From assembly GCF_900156605.1 (NCBI RefSeq), contig NZ_FTOA01000003.1:248001-312000 (forward strand): DNA of 64,000 nt, given 5' to 3'. The DNA comes from Insolitispirillum peregrinum. Lineage in GTDB: Bacteria > Pseudomonadota > Alphaproteobacteria > Rhodospirillales > Rhodospirillaceae. Below, in pieces: positions 27,990-37,318 of the stretch. Made by a program: the position numbers and the translations under genes. Below the pieces are notes generated by a model. The model was not told where the DNA came from and made no database searches. It saw only the letters and a program-made list of their open reading frames with translations. The stretch's first letter is position 1, and each line of letters begins with the position of its first letter.

Positions 27990-29879
27990 GTGACTCAGGA
28001 CTCCACCGCCTCCCGCCCCCCCGCCTTGTCTGCCTTGATGCTGGGGGCGCTGGGTGTTGTTTTTGGTGACATTGGAACCAGCCCTCTTTACGCCCTGAAG
28101 GAATCATTTTCTCCGGAACACGGCCTTCCCATCAGTCAGGCGAATGTGCTGGGGATTCTGTCGCTGGCCATCTGGTCAATCACGCTGGTGGTATCCACCA
28201 AATATGTCGTTTTTGTGATGCGAGCGGATAACCGTGGCGAAGGTGGCGCGTTCGCCTTGCTGTCGGTGATTCATCGTGTTCTGACCGACAAGCCGCGTCT
28301 GTCCGGGGTGGTCACCATTCTGGGCTTGCTGGCTGCCTGCCTGTTTTACGGTGACAGCGTCATTACCCCCGCCATGTCGGTGATGTCGGCCATCGAAGGG
28401 CTGGAAATCGCCCTACCCCAAATGGACAGCTATGTCGATGTGATTACCGTTGCCATCCTGATCGGTCTGTTCGCCATGCAACGGCTGGGGACCGATGGTG
28501 TTGGCAAGGTGTTTGGCCCGATCACGCTGGTATGGTTTCTGGCGATTGGCTATCTGGGGGTGCGTACCATCGGGCAGGCTCCGGCGGTGATGGCGGCGTT
28601 CAGTCCGCATTACGCCATCAAGTTCCTGATGACCAATGGGTTGCATGGCTTTTCCGTGCTGGGGTCGGTGGTGCTGGCGATTACCGGCGCCGAGGCCCTG
28701 TATGCCGACATGGGGCATTTCGGGCGGCGGCCAATCCGCCTGACCTGGTATCTGATCGTCTTGCCGTCGCTGATCCTGAACTATCTCGGGCAGGGGGCGC
28801 TGATCCTGCATGACCCGACGCTGGTCGGGAATCCGTTCTTTTACATGGTCCCCAAGATCATGCTGGTGCCGATGGTGATTCTGGCGACCTTTGCCACCAT
28901 CATTGCTTCGCAGGCGGTGATTTCGGGGGCATTCTCGCTGACCTGGCAGGCCATCCATCTGGGGTTCCTGCCGCGGATGCGGATCGTTCATACCTCGAAA
29001 GACCACATGGGGCAGATTTACATCCCGTTCGTCAACTGGACGCTGATGGTGGTGGTCGTCGCCCTGGTGCCGATTTTCCAGACCTCGTCGAATCTGGCCG
29101 CCGCCTATGGGGTGGCGGTGACCACGGTGATGGTGATCACCCTGATGATGATCGCCGTGGCGATGCGGTATCTGTGGAAATGGGCGATGTGGCGGATCGT
29201 GGTCGCTTGTCTGGTGTTCGGCATGCTGGATGTGGCGCTGTTTTCAGCCAACATCATCAAGGTGCCGGATGGTGGCTGGTTGCCGCTGGTGATTGCGGCG
29301 GTGTTGTTTGTGATCATGATGGCGTGGCAGGCCGGGCGTCGGGCTTTGGCGGCGGCGCAGGAACAGGACTCCATGCCGCTGGAGGATTTCCTGTCACACC
29401 TGTCACCATCCACGGTGCGGGTCCCGGGCCATGCGGTGTTCCTGATGGGGCCGGGGCAGGGGGCGCCGCTGTCGTTGCTGCATAACGTCAAGCACAACAA
29501 GGTGATCCACGAGCGGATGATCTTCCTGACCGTATCAATGGAAGAGGTGCCGGTGATCCCGCAGGAGCAGAAAGTGGTGCGCCACGAGCTGTCGCCGGGG
29601 GTGCAGCGGATGTTCCTGCGCTATGGCTATATGGAAGCGATCAACATTCCGCGCACTCTGGCGCGGGCGACCGAGGCCCAGTTGGGGTTCTTTTACGAGC
29701 CGCTGGCGATGTCCTATTTCCTGTCGCGCGACAACATTATGGTCAATGGCCGCTCGCCGTTGCCGTGGTGGAAAGCTGGCCTGTTCAGCTGGATGGCGCG
29801 CACGGCGGCCAGTGCCACTGACTATTTCCAGTTGCCGCCCAACCGGGTGGTCGAACTGGGGGGGCAGACGTTCCTGTAA
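27990..29879 (+). CDS. kup: Kup-type low-affinity potassium transporter
   Basis: 629 residues from the GTG at 27990. An alternative TTG at 27966, with GGAAGG five bases upstream, would add eight residues. The protein has about twelve membrane helices and a soluble C-terminal tail. Family signatures are ALGVVFGDIGTSPLYALKE, VVSTKYVVFVMRADNRGEGG and ITGAEALYADMGHFGRRPI. It imports K+ with protons in the inner membrane. It stands alone with its own long leader and a shared bidirectional terminator. A nitrogen-PTS EI (ptsP) is in the same window, and that system often tunes potassium uptake, but no link is shown here. Confidence 0.95.
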   Translation: MTQDSTASRPPALSALMLGALGVVFGDIGTSPLYALKESFSPEHGLPISQANVLGILSLAIWSITLVVSTKYVVFVMRADNRGEGGAFALLSVIHRVLTDKPRLSGVVTILGLLAACLFYGDSVITPAMSVMSAIEGLEIALPQMDSYVDVITVAILIGLFAMQRLGTDGVGKVFGPITLVWFLAIGYLGVRTIGQAPAVMAAFSPHYAIKFLMTNGLHGFSVLGSVVLAITGAEALYADMGHFGRRPIRLTWYLIVLPSLILNYLGQGALILHDPTLVGNPFFYMVPKIMLVPMVILATFATIIASQAVISGAFSLTWQAIHLGFLPRMRIVHTSKDHMGQIYIPFVNWTLMVVVVALVPIFQTSSNLAAAYGVAVTTVMVITLMMIAVAMRYLWKWAMWRIVVACLVFGMLDVALFSANIIKVPDGGWLPLVIAAVLFVIMMAWQAGRRALAAAQEQDSMPLEDFLSHLSPSTVRVPGHAVFLMGPGQGAPLSLLHNVKHNKVIHERMIFLTVSMEEVPVIPQEQKVVRHELSPGVQRMFLRYGYMEAINIPRTLARATEAQLGFFYEPLAMSYFLSRDNIMVNGRSPLPWWKAGLFSWMARTAASATDYFQLPPNRVVELGGQTFL

Positions 29880-29894
29880 TGGGGGGCTGACGAT

Positions 29895-29934
29895 AAAAAA
29901 AAGGGCGCTGCCATGGTGCAGCGCCCTTTTTTTT
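29895..29934. terminator. Bidirectional terminator between kup and the LacI-type gene
   Basis: GGGCGCTGC at 29903-29911 and GCAGCGCCC at 29918-29926 form a perfect stem around a 6-nt loop, with eight A on the left and eight T on the right. It serves the converging transcripts from both sides. Confidence 0.92.
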
Positions 29935-29945
29935 ATCGTGGTCTC

Positions 29946-30926
29946 TTATCGGGTAATGCTGGAACCCCGGACAATACAGCGCCCTTGCAGGACGATGCGG
30001 CGGGCCGGGCGGGTGGGGGTTTTCATCCGTTCAAACAACAGGTCCATGGCGGTCTGCCCGATTTCGTCCACCGGTTGTTCGATCACCGTCAGGCCGGGGC
30101 CGACCAGTTCGGTCCATGGTTCGTTGTCAAAGCCGACCACCGCCAGTTCGTGCGGGATCTGTGTCCGCAGGTTGCGCAGGGCGCGGACCATCCCGGCCAG
30201 AATTTGCCCGTTGCTGGCCAGCAGGGCCTGCGGATGCTGACCGCTGACCAACCAGTCGCGGGTCGCGCTCTCGGCGGCTTCGGTGCGGGGGGCGATGAAA
30301 CGGGTCGGGGCGGGCAGACCTGCTGCGGCCAGCGTTTCGGCAAAGCCGGCGTGACGCTGTGCCCCGGTGGTTGACGTATTGCCGAACAGGCCGCCAATGT
30401 GGCGATAGCCCTGCGCCAGAAGATGCTGCACCAGTTGGCTGGCAGCCTCGTGATTGTCCAGCACCACCGCGTCATAGGAGCAGTCTTCCGGGCAGCGGTC
30501 GATCAGCACGGTCGGAAAGCCAAAGCCGTTGGCTGGCAGGCGGTTGCTCATGGTGCTGGTCGGCGCATAGATCATCCCGCTGACCCGTTCTTCCTGCATC
30601 AGGCGCAGGTACAGGGCCTCGCGTTCGGGATTTTCATCGGTATTGCACAGAATGACCCGCATGTCGGCCTGATAGGCGGCTTCTTCGACTGCCCGGCTGA
30701 CGGCGGTGAAAAACGGGTTGCGGATGTCAGACACCACCAGCCCCACCGTCCGGGTGTGCTGGGAGCGGAGTCGGCGGGCCGACAGGTTGGGATGATAGCC
30801 GGTCGCGGCAATGGCGGCCTCGACACGTTCGCGCAAGGCTGCGCTGACCGGACCATTTCCCAGGGCACGGGACACGGTAGCCACCGAAACTCCGGCATGG
30901 AGGGCGACGTCTTTGATACTGGTCAT
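29946..30926 (-). CDS. LacI-family transcriptional regulator, probable repressor of the fructose operon
   Basis: 326 residues. The N-terminal helix-turn-helix and hinge read TSIKDVALHAGVSVATVSRA and GYHPNLSARRLRSQ. A periplasmic-binding-protein-like sugar domain follows (VGLVVSDIRNPFFTAVSRAV, LIDRCPEDCSYDAVVLDN, LAVVGFDNEPWTELVGPGLT). It is divergent from fruBKA, so it probably senses a fructose phosphate and controls that operon. Function by position is inference; it could also be a more global FruR/Cra-like factor. The start at 30926 places the helix-turn-helix at the N-terminus as usual; the open frame upstream runs through the promoter region. Confidence 0.88.
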   Translation of the reverse strand: MTSIKDVALHAGVSVATVSRALGNGPVSAALRERVEAAIAATGYHPNLSARRLRSQHTRTVGLVVSDIRNPFFTAVSRAVEEAAYQADMRVILCNTDENPEREALYLRLMQEERVSGMIYAPTSTMSNRLPANGFGFPTVLIDRCPEDCSYDAVVLDNHEAASQLVQHLLAQGYRHIGGLFGNTSTTGAQRHAGFAETLAAAGLPAPTRFIAPRTEAAESATRDWLVSGQHPQALLASNGQILAGMVRALRNLRTQIPHELAVVGFDNEPWTELVGPGLTVIEQPVDEIGQTAMDLLFERMKTPTRPARRIVLQGRCIVRGSSITR

Positions 30927-31027
30927 TGTCAAGCTGGGATCGTTTTCAAAGGGTTGTCCGATGGTGCCGGACTTTGGGCCGGAACGCAAGGTAAAGGCAT
31001 GTTTTGCACCGCAAAAGTTGTTTGAGT

Positions 31028-31053
31028 ATACGTGAATAAAATCTTTCATGTAT
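31028..31053. promoter_or_regulatory. 26-bp inverted repeat in the regulator-fruB intergenic region
   Basis: ATACGTGAA at 31028-31036 and TTCATGTAT at 31045-31053 are inverted repeats matching at eight of nine positions, with an 8-bp AT-rich centre. It lies 102 bp upstream of the regulator start, so it may be an operator or overlap that promoter. Confidence 0.4.
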
Positions 31054-31066
31054 GAGAAAAGGGCCA

Positions 31067-31093
31067 TTGACAGCGTGATTGTAATCGTTTTCA
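31067..31093 (+). promoter_or_regulatory. Probable fru operon promoter with LacI-type operator
   Basis: A perfect -35-like TTGACA at 31067-31072 precedes TGTAATCGTTTTCA at 31080-31093, which fits the LacI-family half-site pattern TG-AA-CG-TT-CA around a central CG. The site would overlap the -10 region, so binding would block transcription of fruBKA. About 275 bp of leader separate it from the fruB start, with no recognised structure. Confidence 0.55.
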
Positions 31094-31370
31094 CTAGAGG
31101 TATCGGCCAGGGCGTTCCTCCCGTCGGGCTTGCCTCAGCGTCACATCAGGTGTCCCCCGCTTTTAGCTGTTGTGATGTTGCCCAAGCGTCTTGCCGCCGG
31201 ATGCCTCCGTGCTCGCCCGGCCCCTTCGGGGGGCGATGACCCGCTACGGGCGGGCGCGGAGGGTCCGTTTGCACGAGGTGGATGTCCTGCGCTGACCAAA
31301 CTCCCCCGGCAGGGCGCAGCGGTTCCTCCCCGCCAGAGCCTTCCGGCAAGAAGCTCATGCGAGGAACGCC

Positions 31371-33884
31371 ATGTCTCTTTCCAGTCCGTCTTCCGTCGTT
31401 CGTCCTGAACTGGTGCGCCTGGCTGCGCAGCCGGTTGACAAGAATGACGCCATTGCTCAGGCCGCCCAGATGCTGGTCGCCGCCGGATGTATTGATCCGG
31501 CCTATGTTGACAGCTTTTACCGCCGCGAGCAGGTCTCGAATACCTTCCTCGGGCATGGCGTCGCCATTCCCCACGGGATGGTCGAAGACCGTGCCCTGAT
31601 CCGGCAGACCGGTGTGGCGGTATTGCAGGTTCCGCAGGGGGTTGACTGGAATGCCGGTCAGCAGGCGCGGCTGGTGGTGGCGATTGCCGCCCAGTCCGAT
31701 GCTCATATTGCCCTGCTGCGCCGTCTGACCCGCCTGATGCAGGATGATGCTGCGATGGCCGACCTGTTTGCCACCGGTTCGGCAGCGGTGATTGTCCGCG
31801 CCTTGTCCGAAGACCGGGCGATGGGGGCCAACGGGATTGCGGCGCAGGACCTGCCGGAATGCTTTGCCTGGACGGTGGACTACCCCAACGGCCTGCATGC
31901 CCGTCCGGCCAATGCCTGGGTCGAGGCCGCCAAGGGATTCAGCAGCCGGATTCAGGTTCGTCTGGGCCGTGAGGCCGCCGATGCCAAGGCGCTGGTGCCA
32001 CTGTTGCAACTGGGGGCGCGTTGCGGGGATGCGCTGGTGATCTCGGCGCAGGGCGAAGATGCCGCCGCCGCCATTGCCCGCATGCGGACGGTGATTACCC
32101 GCCTGAGCAGTCAGGAAAAGGCCGATGCGGCGCAGGCCGAACGGCGGGAAGCCGCACGGGCGGCCCGGCCACGCTGGCAGCCGGTCAGCTCTCTGCCCCG
32201 TTTCAGTGGTCTGACCGCCAGCCCCGGACTGGCGGTGGCACCGGTCCATGTGATTGCCGAACAGCGTCTGGAGGTGCCGGATGTGCCGCAGTCGCTGGTC
32301 GAGGGTGGCAACCGTCTGCAACAGGCGTTGATCCTGACGCAGGAAAGCCTGCACACGCTGGCCGATGACACCGCCCGTCGGCTGGGCGAACCCGAAGCGG
32401 CGATCTTCAAGGCCCACAGCGAACTGCTCAATGACCCCGAGCTGGTGACGCTGACCTGCCAGATGATGGTCGATGGTCACGGGGTGGCTTGGGCCTGGCA
32501 TCAGGCGGTCGAGCAACTGGCCAACCGTCTGGCCGCCGTTGGCAGCCCGGTGCTGGCGGCGCGGGCGGCGGATATCCGCGATGTCGGGCGGCGGGTTCTG
32601 GCCCGGCTGGAGCCGTCCCTACCACTGGGTTCATTGACTGCTTTGCCGAACGAGCCGGTGATCCTGATTGCCGAAGACCTGTCGCCGTCCGACACTGCCG
32701 GTCTGGATCAGGAGCGGATTGCCGGTCTGGCAACCGCTCTGGGCGGGCCGACCTCGCACACAGCCATTCTGGCGCGGACGCTGGGATTGCCGGCGATGGT
32801 TGGCGGGGACAGCGGATTGCTGTCGATTGCCAGCGGGACCATCGGTATTCTGGATGGGGATACGGGCTGCCTGTATCTGAATCCGACCGCTGCCGATCTG
32901 GACTCGGCGCACCAGTGGCAGCAGCAGTTGGCCGACCAGCGGGCAGCCGAAGAACAGCAACGCAGTCTGCCAGCCACCACCACCGATGGTCATCGCATCG
33001 AAATTGCCGCCAACATCAACCGGGCCGATCAGGCTGCGATGGCCTTGTCGCAAGGGGCTGACGGGGTCGGCTTGATGCGGACCGAGTTCCTGTTCCTCGA
33101 ACGGGATCATGCCCCGGACGAAGACGAGCAGGCAGCGGCCTATCTGGCGATGGGGCAGGCGCTTGACGGCCGCCCGCTGATCGTGCGGGCGCTGGATATT
33201 GGTGGCGACAAGCAGGTTGCGCACCTGAAATTGCCGCGCGAAGAAAACCCGTTCCTCGGCGTGCGCGGCTCGCGTCTGCTGTTGCGCTCGCCCGATCTGC
33301 TGGAGCCGCAGGTGCGGGCGTTGTATCGCGCCGCCCGCGATGGCGCGGCGCTGTCGATCATGTTCCCGATGATCACCAGCGTGTCGGAAATCCTGACCCT
33401 GCGCGAAACCTGCGAACAGATCCGGCAAGAGCTTCAGGCTCCGGTGGTGCCGGTTGGCATCATGGTCGAGGTTCCGGCGGCGGCGATGATGGCCGATGTG
33501 CTGGCCCGCCATGTGGACTTTTTCTCGATCGGCACCAATGACCTGACCCAGTACACGCTGGCGATTGACCGGCAGCATCCCGATCTGGCTGCCGAAGCCG
33601 ACAGCCTGCACCCGGCGGTTCTGCGGTTGATCCGCGCCACCGTTGACGGTGCCAAGGCCCAGGGTCGCTGGGTCGGGGTGTGTGGCGGCATTGCCGGTGA
33701 TCCGTTCGGGGCGACGGTGCTGCTGGGGCTGGGGGTCGATGAACTGTCGATGACCCCGCGCGACATTCCGGCGGTCAAGGCGCGGTTGCGCACCGTCAGT
33801 CTGGCGCAGGCGCAGCAGGTGGCGGCGCAGGCGCTGGCCTGCGAAACCGCCGATGCGGTGCGGACCCTGGAAGGGGTGGCATGA
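31371..33884 (+). CDS. fruB: Fructose PTS triple fusion: EIIA-Fru, HPr and enzyme I
   Basis: 837 residues. EIIA covers about 1-150 with active His68 in VAIPHGM. The HPr domain covers about 163-250 with His176 in [10 protein letters not shown]. Enzyme I covers about 275-830 with phospho-His463 in [18 protein letters not shown] and the PEP barrel motifs [39 protein letters not shown] and CGGIAGDP. All phosphate-transfer histidines are present, so it can carry phosphate from PEP to FruA by itself. GAGGAA lies four bases before the ATG. Its stop overlaps the fruK start, and the order fruB-fruK-fruA is the standard fructose operon. Confidence 0.96.
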   Translation: MSLSSPSSVVRPELVRLAAQPVDKNDAIAQAAQMLVAAGCIDPAYVDSFYRREQVSNTFLGHGVAIPHGMVEDRALIRQTGVAVLQVPQGVDWNAGQQARLVVAIAAQSDAHIALLRRLTRLMQDDAAMADLFATGSAAVIVRALSEDRAMGANGIAAQDLPECFAWTVDYPNGLHARPANAWVEAAKGFSSRIQVRLGREAADAKALVPLLQLGARCGDALVISAQGEDAAAAIARMRTVITRLSSQEKADAAQAERREAARAARPRWQPVSSLPRFSGLTASPGLAVAPVHVIAEQRLEVPDVPQSLVEGGNRLQQALILTQESLHTLADDTARRLGEPEAAIFKAHSELLNDPELVTLTCQMMVDGHGVAWAWHQAVEQLANRLAAVGSPVLAARAADIRDVGRRVLARLEPSLPLGSLTALPNEPVILIAEDLSPSDTAGLDQERIAGLATALGGPTSHTAILARTLGLPAMVGGDSGLLSIASGTIGILDGDTGCLYLNPTAADLDSAHQWQQQLADQRAAEEQQRSLPATTTDGHRIEIAANINRADQAAMALSQGADGVGLMRTEFLFLERDHAPDEDEQAAAYLAMGQALDGRPLIVRALDIGGDKQVAHLKLPREENPFLGVRGSRLLLRSPDLLEPQVRALYRAARDGAALSIMFPMITSVSEILTLRETCEQIRQELQAPVVPVGIMVEVPAAAMMADVLARHVDFFSIGTNDLTQYTLAIDRQHPDLAAEADSLHPAVLRLIRATVDGAKAQGRWVGVCGGIAGDPFGATVLLGLGVDELSMTPRDIPAVKARLRTVSLAQAQQVAAQALACETADAVRTLEGVA

Positions 33885-34879
33885 TGTCAACCGTTCTGAC
33901 GCTGACCTTCAACCCGGCTCTGGACCAGACGATCACCCTTGATCGTCTCCAGCCGGGGACCGTTCACCGGGCCAGTGCCGTGCATACCAATGCCGGTGGC
34001 AAGGGGATCAATGTGGCAAGCTGTCTGGCCGACTGGGGCGTTCCGGTTGCGGCGACCGGCATTCTGGGGCGGGCCAATGCCCAGCCCTTCGAGGCGCTGT
34101 TTGCCGACAAGGGGATTGCGGACCACTGCGTTCGGGTGGACGGGGAAACCCGCGTCAACATCAAGATCGCCGACCAGAGCAACGCCGACACCACCGATAT
34201 CAATCTGCCCGGTCTGGTGCTGGGCGAGACGGTGCTGGGGGCGGTGCGCGAGCAGGTGCGGGAAACCGTCATCGGGCTGTTGCAGGACTATCCGGCCGAC
34301 AGTGCACCGCTGGTGGTGGCTGCTGGCAGCGTGCCGCAGGGGATGGACCCGGCGGTTTATGCCTCGGTGGGGGCCGAAATCCGCCGGTTTGGCGGGCGGC
34401 TGATTCTCGATACCAGCGGCGTCCCGTTGAGTGCGGCGCTGGCCGCGCCCGAACGGACCTTGCCGCTGTGCATCAAGCCCAACCGGGCCGAGCTGGAACA
34501 GTGGGCGGCCACGCCTCTCGACACGCTGGAGGCCATCCTGACTGCCGCCCGGCGGCTGAACCGGCGCGGGATTGCGCTGGTTGTGGTATCGTTGGGGGCA
34601 GAGGGGGCTGTCTATGTCTCGTCCTCGCTGGCGATCCGGGCGGCTCTGCCGGTGGTGCGGCCGCTCAGCACGGTGGGGGCTGGCGATGCGATGGTTGCCG
34701 GATTGACGGCGGCCCTGTGGGAAGACGCCAACCCGGAAACACTCCCGGGGCTGGAACGGATTGCCCGCCTGTCGACCGCCTTTGCAGTCGGCAAGCTGGA
34801 GCGGCTGGGGCCCAACCTGCCGCCGCGCGCCACCATCGAGGCACTGGCGGCGACGGTAGCGATCGAGGTCTGTGCCTGA
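33881..34879 (+). CDS. fruK: 1-phosphofructokinase
   Basis: 332 residues of the PfkB carbohydrate kinase family. It phosphorylates fructose 1-phosphate, the PTS product, to fructose 1,6-bisphosphate. The start VLTLTFNPALDQTITLDRLQ and the segment NAGGKGINVASCLADWG are typical. The C-terminal PfkB signature VGAGDAMVAGLTAAL carries the catalytic Asp. The ATG at 33881 overlaps the fruB stop (ATGA); a second in-frame ATG at 33884 is equally possible. Translation is probably coupled. Confidence 0.95.
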   Translation: MMSTVLTLTFNPALDQTITLDRLQPGTVHRASAVHTNAGGKGINVASCLADWGVPVAATGILGRANAQPFEALFADKGIADHCVRVDGETRVNIKIADQSNADTTDINLPGLVLGETVLGAVREQVRETVIGLLQDYPADSAPLVVAAGSVPQGMDPAVYASVGAEIRRFGGRLILDTSGVPLSAALAAPERTLPLCIKPNRAELEQWAATPLDTLEAILTAARRLNRRGIALVVVSLGAEGAVYVSSSLAIRAALPVVRPLSTVGAGDAMVAGLTAALWEDANPETLPGLERIARLSTAFAVGKLERLGPNLPPRATIEALAATVAIEVCA

Positions 34880-34978
34880 CGGGCTGCGGATGCCGCATTC
34901 ATCATACGAGAAAAAACAATTCTGCCGACAGCGCCCGCCAGATGACAGGGTAAACGGCAGATACCACAGGAGGACATG

Positions 34979-36733
34979 ATGGCCCATCTGTTAGCGGTCA
35001 TTGCCGGGGGTAATTTTTCTACGCTGGCCGTGCTGGCTGCCGAGGCTCTGCGCAAGGCAGCCCAGCGGGACAAGCACCGCCTGGACATCGAAATCCGTCT
35101 TGGCGGGCAGGTTCAGTCTCCGCTGGCAGCCTCGGAGCTTGATAGCGCCGAAGCTGTCCTGCTGATTGGCGAAGGCGATCATGAAGACAGCCGCTTTGGT
35201 TCGTTGCGGCGGTCGGTGGTGTCGCTGGAAGAGGTGCTGAACGATCCGCATGCCGTCTTGCGGCGGGGATTGTCTGCTGCTGCCACCCCCACCCCCACCC
35301 CCACCCCCACCCCCGTCCCGGCGTCCGGGCCGCTGCGGATTGTCGGAATTACCTCGTGTCCGACCGGCATCGCCCACACCTTCATGGCCGCCGAGGCCGT
35401 GCAGCAGGGAGGGATGGCGCTGGGCCATGCGGTGCGTATCGAAACGCAAGGATCGGTTGGCGCGCGCGATACCCTGACCGCAGACGAGATCAAGGCCGCC
35501 GATCTGGTGATCATTGCCGCCGACACGCAGGTCGAACTGAGCCGCTTTGTCGGCAAGCGCCTGTATCAAAGCGGAACCAAGGCGGCGATCGGCGGCGGTG
35601 CGGCCTTTATCACCCAGGCGCTGGCCGAAGCGACGGTGTACGGAGCGGATCAGGCCGGATCAGACAGTACTGAAACCCTGAGCGAGCAGGTCGCCCACCT
35701 GAAGGCCGAGCGCCGGGGGCAGATGAGTGGCCCTTATCGCCACCTGATGACCGGGGTGTCGTTCATGCTGCCGTTCGTGGTGGCGGGCGGGTTGCTGATT
35801 GCGGTGGCCTTTGCGCTGGGCGGGATCTATGCCTATGACGATGCCCATGCCGGAACCCTGGCCCATGCGCTGTTCCAGATTGGTGCCAAGGGGGCCTTTA
35901 CCCTGATGGTTCCGGCGTTGGCGGGCTATATCGCCTTTTCGATTGCCGACCGGCCGGGCATTGCGCCGGGCATGATCGGCGGGGTGATGGCCAGCACGCT
36001 GGGGGCCGGGTTCCTCGGCGGGATCGTGGCCGGGTTCATTGCGGGCTACAGTGTTGCGTGGATGAACCGCAGCATCCGTCTGCACCGCAATCTGGAAGGC
36101 CTGAAGCCGGTGCTGATCCTGCCGGTGCTGGGGACGCTGATCACTGGTTTGCTGATGATCTACGTCGTCGGTGGTCCGGTGGCGGAAATCCTGGCTGCCC
36201 TGACTGCCTGGCTGAAGTCGATGCAGGCCAGCAGCGCGATTGTGCTGGGGCTGATCATCGGCGCCATGATGGCCTTTGACATGGGCGGGCCGGTCAACAA
36301 GGCAGCCTATGCCTTTTCAACCGCGCTGATTTCCAGCGAAGTCTATGGGCCGATGGCGGCGGCGATGGCGGCCGGGATGGTGCCGCCGCTGGCTCTGGCG
36401 CTGGCCTGCCGCCTGTTCCCGGACCGCTTTACCACCGATGAACGCGAAGCAGGCAAGGCCGCCGCCGTGCTGGGGCTGGCCTTTATCACCGAAGGCGCCA
36501 TCCCCTTTGCCGCCCGTGATCCGCTGCGGGTGATCCCGTCGCTGATGGTCGGGGCGGCGGTGACCGGGGCGATCGTGATGTCGGTCGGTTCGGAACAGCG
36601 CGTGCCGCATGGTGGGGTGTTTGTGCTGCCGATCCCCAATGCGGTGACCCATCTGGGTGGCTATGTGGCGGCGCTGGTGGTCGGGACGATTGTCTCGGCG
36701 GTGCTGTTGCGGGTGCTGAAAAAGCCGGTGTGA
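34979..36733 (+). CDS. fruA: Fructose-specific PTS permease, EIIB'BC components
   Basis: 584 residues. An N-terminal degenerate EIIB' domain (about 1-95) is joined by a Thr-Pro linker to the active EIIB domain with phospho-Cys127 in VGITSCPTGIAHTFMAAEAV. The EIIC membrane domain (about 245-580) has around eight to ten helices, including MTGVSFMLPFVVAGGLLIAV and FDMGGPVNKAAYAFSTALI. It imports fructose as fructose 1-phosphate. AGGAGG at 34968-34973 sits five bases before the ATG at 34979 and only two before the ATG at 34976, so the second is preferred. A strong terminator follows. Confidence 0.95.
   Translation: MAHLLAVIAGGNFSTLAVLAAEALRKAAQRDKHRLDIEIRLGGQVQSPLAASELDSAEAVLLIGEGDHEDSRFGSLRRSVVSLEEVLNDPHAVLRRGLSAAATPTPTPTPTPVPASGPLRIVGITSCPTGIAHTFMAAEAVQQGGMALGHAVRIETQGSVGARDTLTADEIKAADLVIIAADTQVELSRFVGKRLYQSGTKAAIGGGAAFITQALAEATVYGADQAGSDSTETLSEQVAHLKAERRGQMSGPYRHLMTGVSFMLPFVVAGGLLIAVAFALGGIYAYDDAHAGTLAHALFQIGAKGAFTLMVPALAGYIAFSIADRPGIAPGMIGGVMASTLGAGFLGGIVAGFIAGYSVAWMNRSIRLHRNLEGLKPVLILPVLGTLITGLLMIYVVGGPVAEILAALTAWLKSMQASSAIVLGLIIGAMMAFDMGGPVNKAAYAFSTALISSEVYGPMAAAMAAGMVPPLALALACRLFPDRFTTDEREAGKAAAVLGLAFITEGAIPFAARDPLRVIPSLMVGAAVTGAIVMSVGSEQRVPHGGVFVLPIPNAVTHLGGYVAALVVGTIVSAVLLRVLKKPV
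35285..35314 (+). repeat. Five tandem ACCCCC hexamers in fruA
   Basis: Five perfect copies of the 6-bp unit encode a Thr-Pro run linking the EIIB' and EIIB domains of FruA. Because the unit is six bases, slippage would change linker length by two residues without a frameshift. Confidence 0.9.
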
Positions 36734-36767
36734 CCTCTGGCTGATCTGCAAGGAGCACAAAAGAATA

Positions 36768-36802
36768 ACGGCGAGCAGGGGGGGACTGCTCGCCGTTTTT
36801 TT
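36768..36802 (+). terminator. Rho-independent terminator of the fru operon
   Basis: ACGGCGAGCAG at 36768-36778 pairs perfectly with CTGCTCGCCGT at 36786-36796, with a 7-nt G-rich loop and a run of seven T. It is about 35 bp past fruA. From 36803 to 37111 I see no gene, only AT-rich sequence without recognised features. Confidence 0.92.
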
Positions 36803-37111
36803 GTGTGGGCCAAGGGGTAGCCCGGAGGAGAGAAGAGGAGATAGGGACTTCTCGATAGCGTCAGGGAGGGGGAGGGGAATACCCAACTGCTATACGAGAG
36901 TATTTAGGATTGCCGCCAAAAAGGTCAAGGGCGAAAGCGCACTTTTTTCAGGCGATTTCCCGATTTTTGTCGGTGCAGGATTGCTGTCTTATGACGACCG
37001 GAAAAAGGGGATTGGAAACCCTTGTTCACTTTTCCGTCAGGAACGATAGTGACAGCGGTCGTACCCGGCACAATATAAGTCCCGGAATGACGGGGTGGTG
37101 GCCTGCGGGTC

Positions 37112-37274
37112 TTGGAGCATTGTGTGAAAAGTGGGAACCGGTTTTCGCAACAACAATGCGGCATGAAAAAACCAGCATTGTGCGAAAAGTGGGAACCGGT
37201 TTTCGCAACAACAATGCGACAGAACAAAAGGTTAGATCAGCGTGCCTGCGTCAGGTTTAACGCACGCTGGTCTA
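37112..37274. repeat. Dispersed palindromic repeat, family A, copy 4, with duplicated half
   Basis: GCATTGTGTGAAAAGTGGGA with CCGGTTTTCGCAACAACAAT occurs twice in tandem, at about 37115-37161 and 37173-37219. The arm pair ATCAGCGTGC and GCACGCTGGT follows and the copy ends GGTCTA. It is oriented opposite to the copies at 10.4 and 14.4 kb. Confidence 0.75.
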
Positions 37275-37318
37275 AGGACACAGTTCGGGCCATTCGCCCC
37301 TAAACGGAGTTTGAGTGC

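Noticed and set aside
35285-35314. ACCCCC repeat as an on/off phase-variation switch
   Set aside because: The unit is six bases, so copy changes cannot shift the frame.
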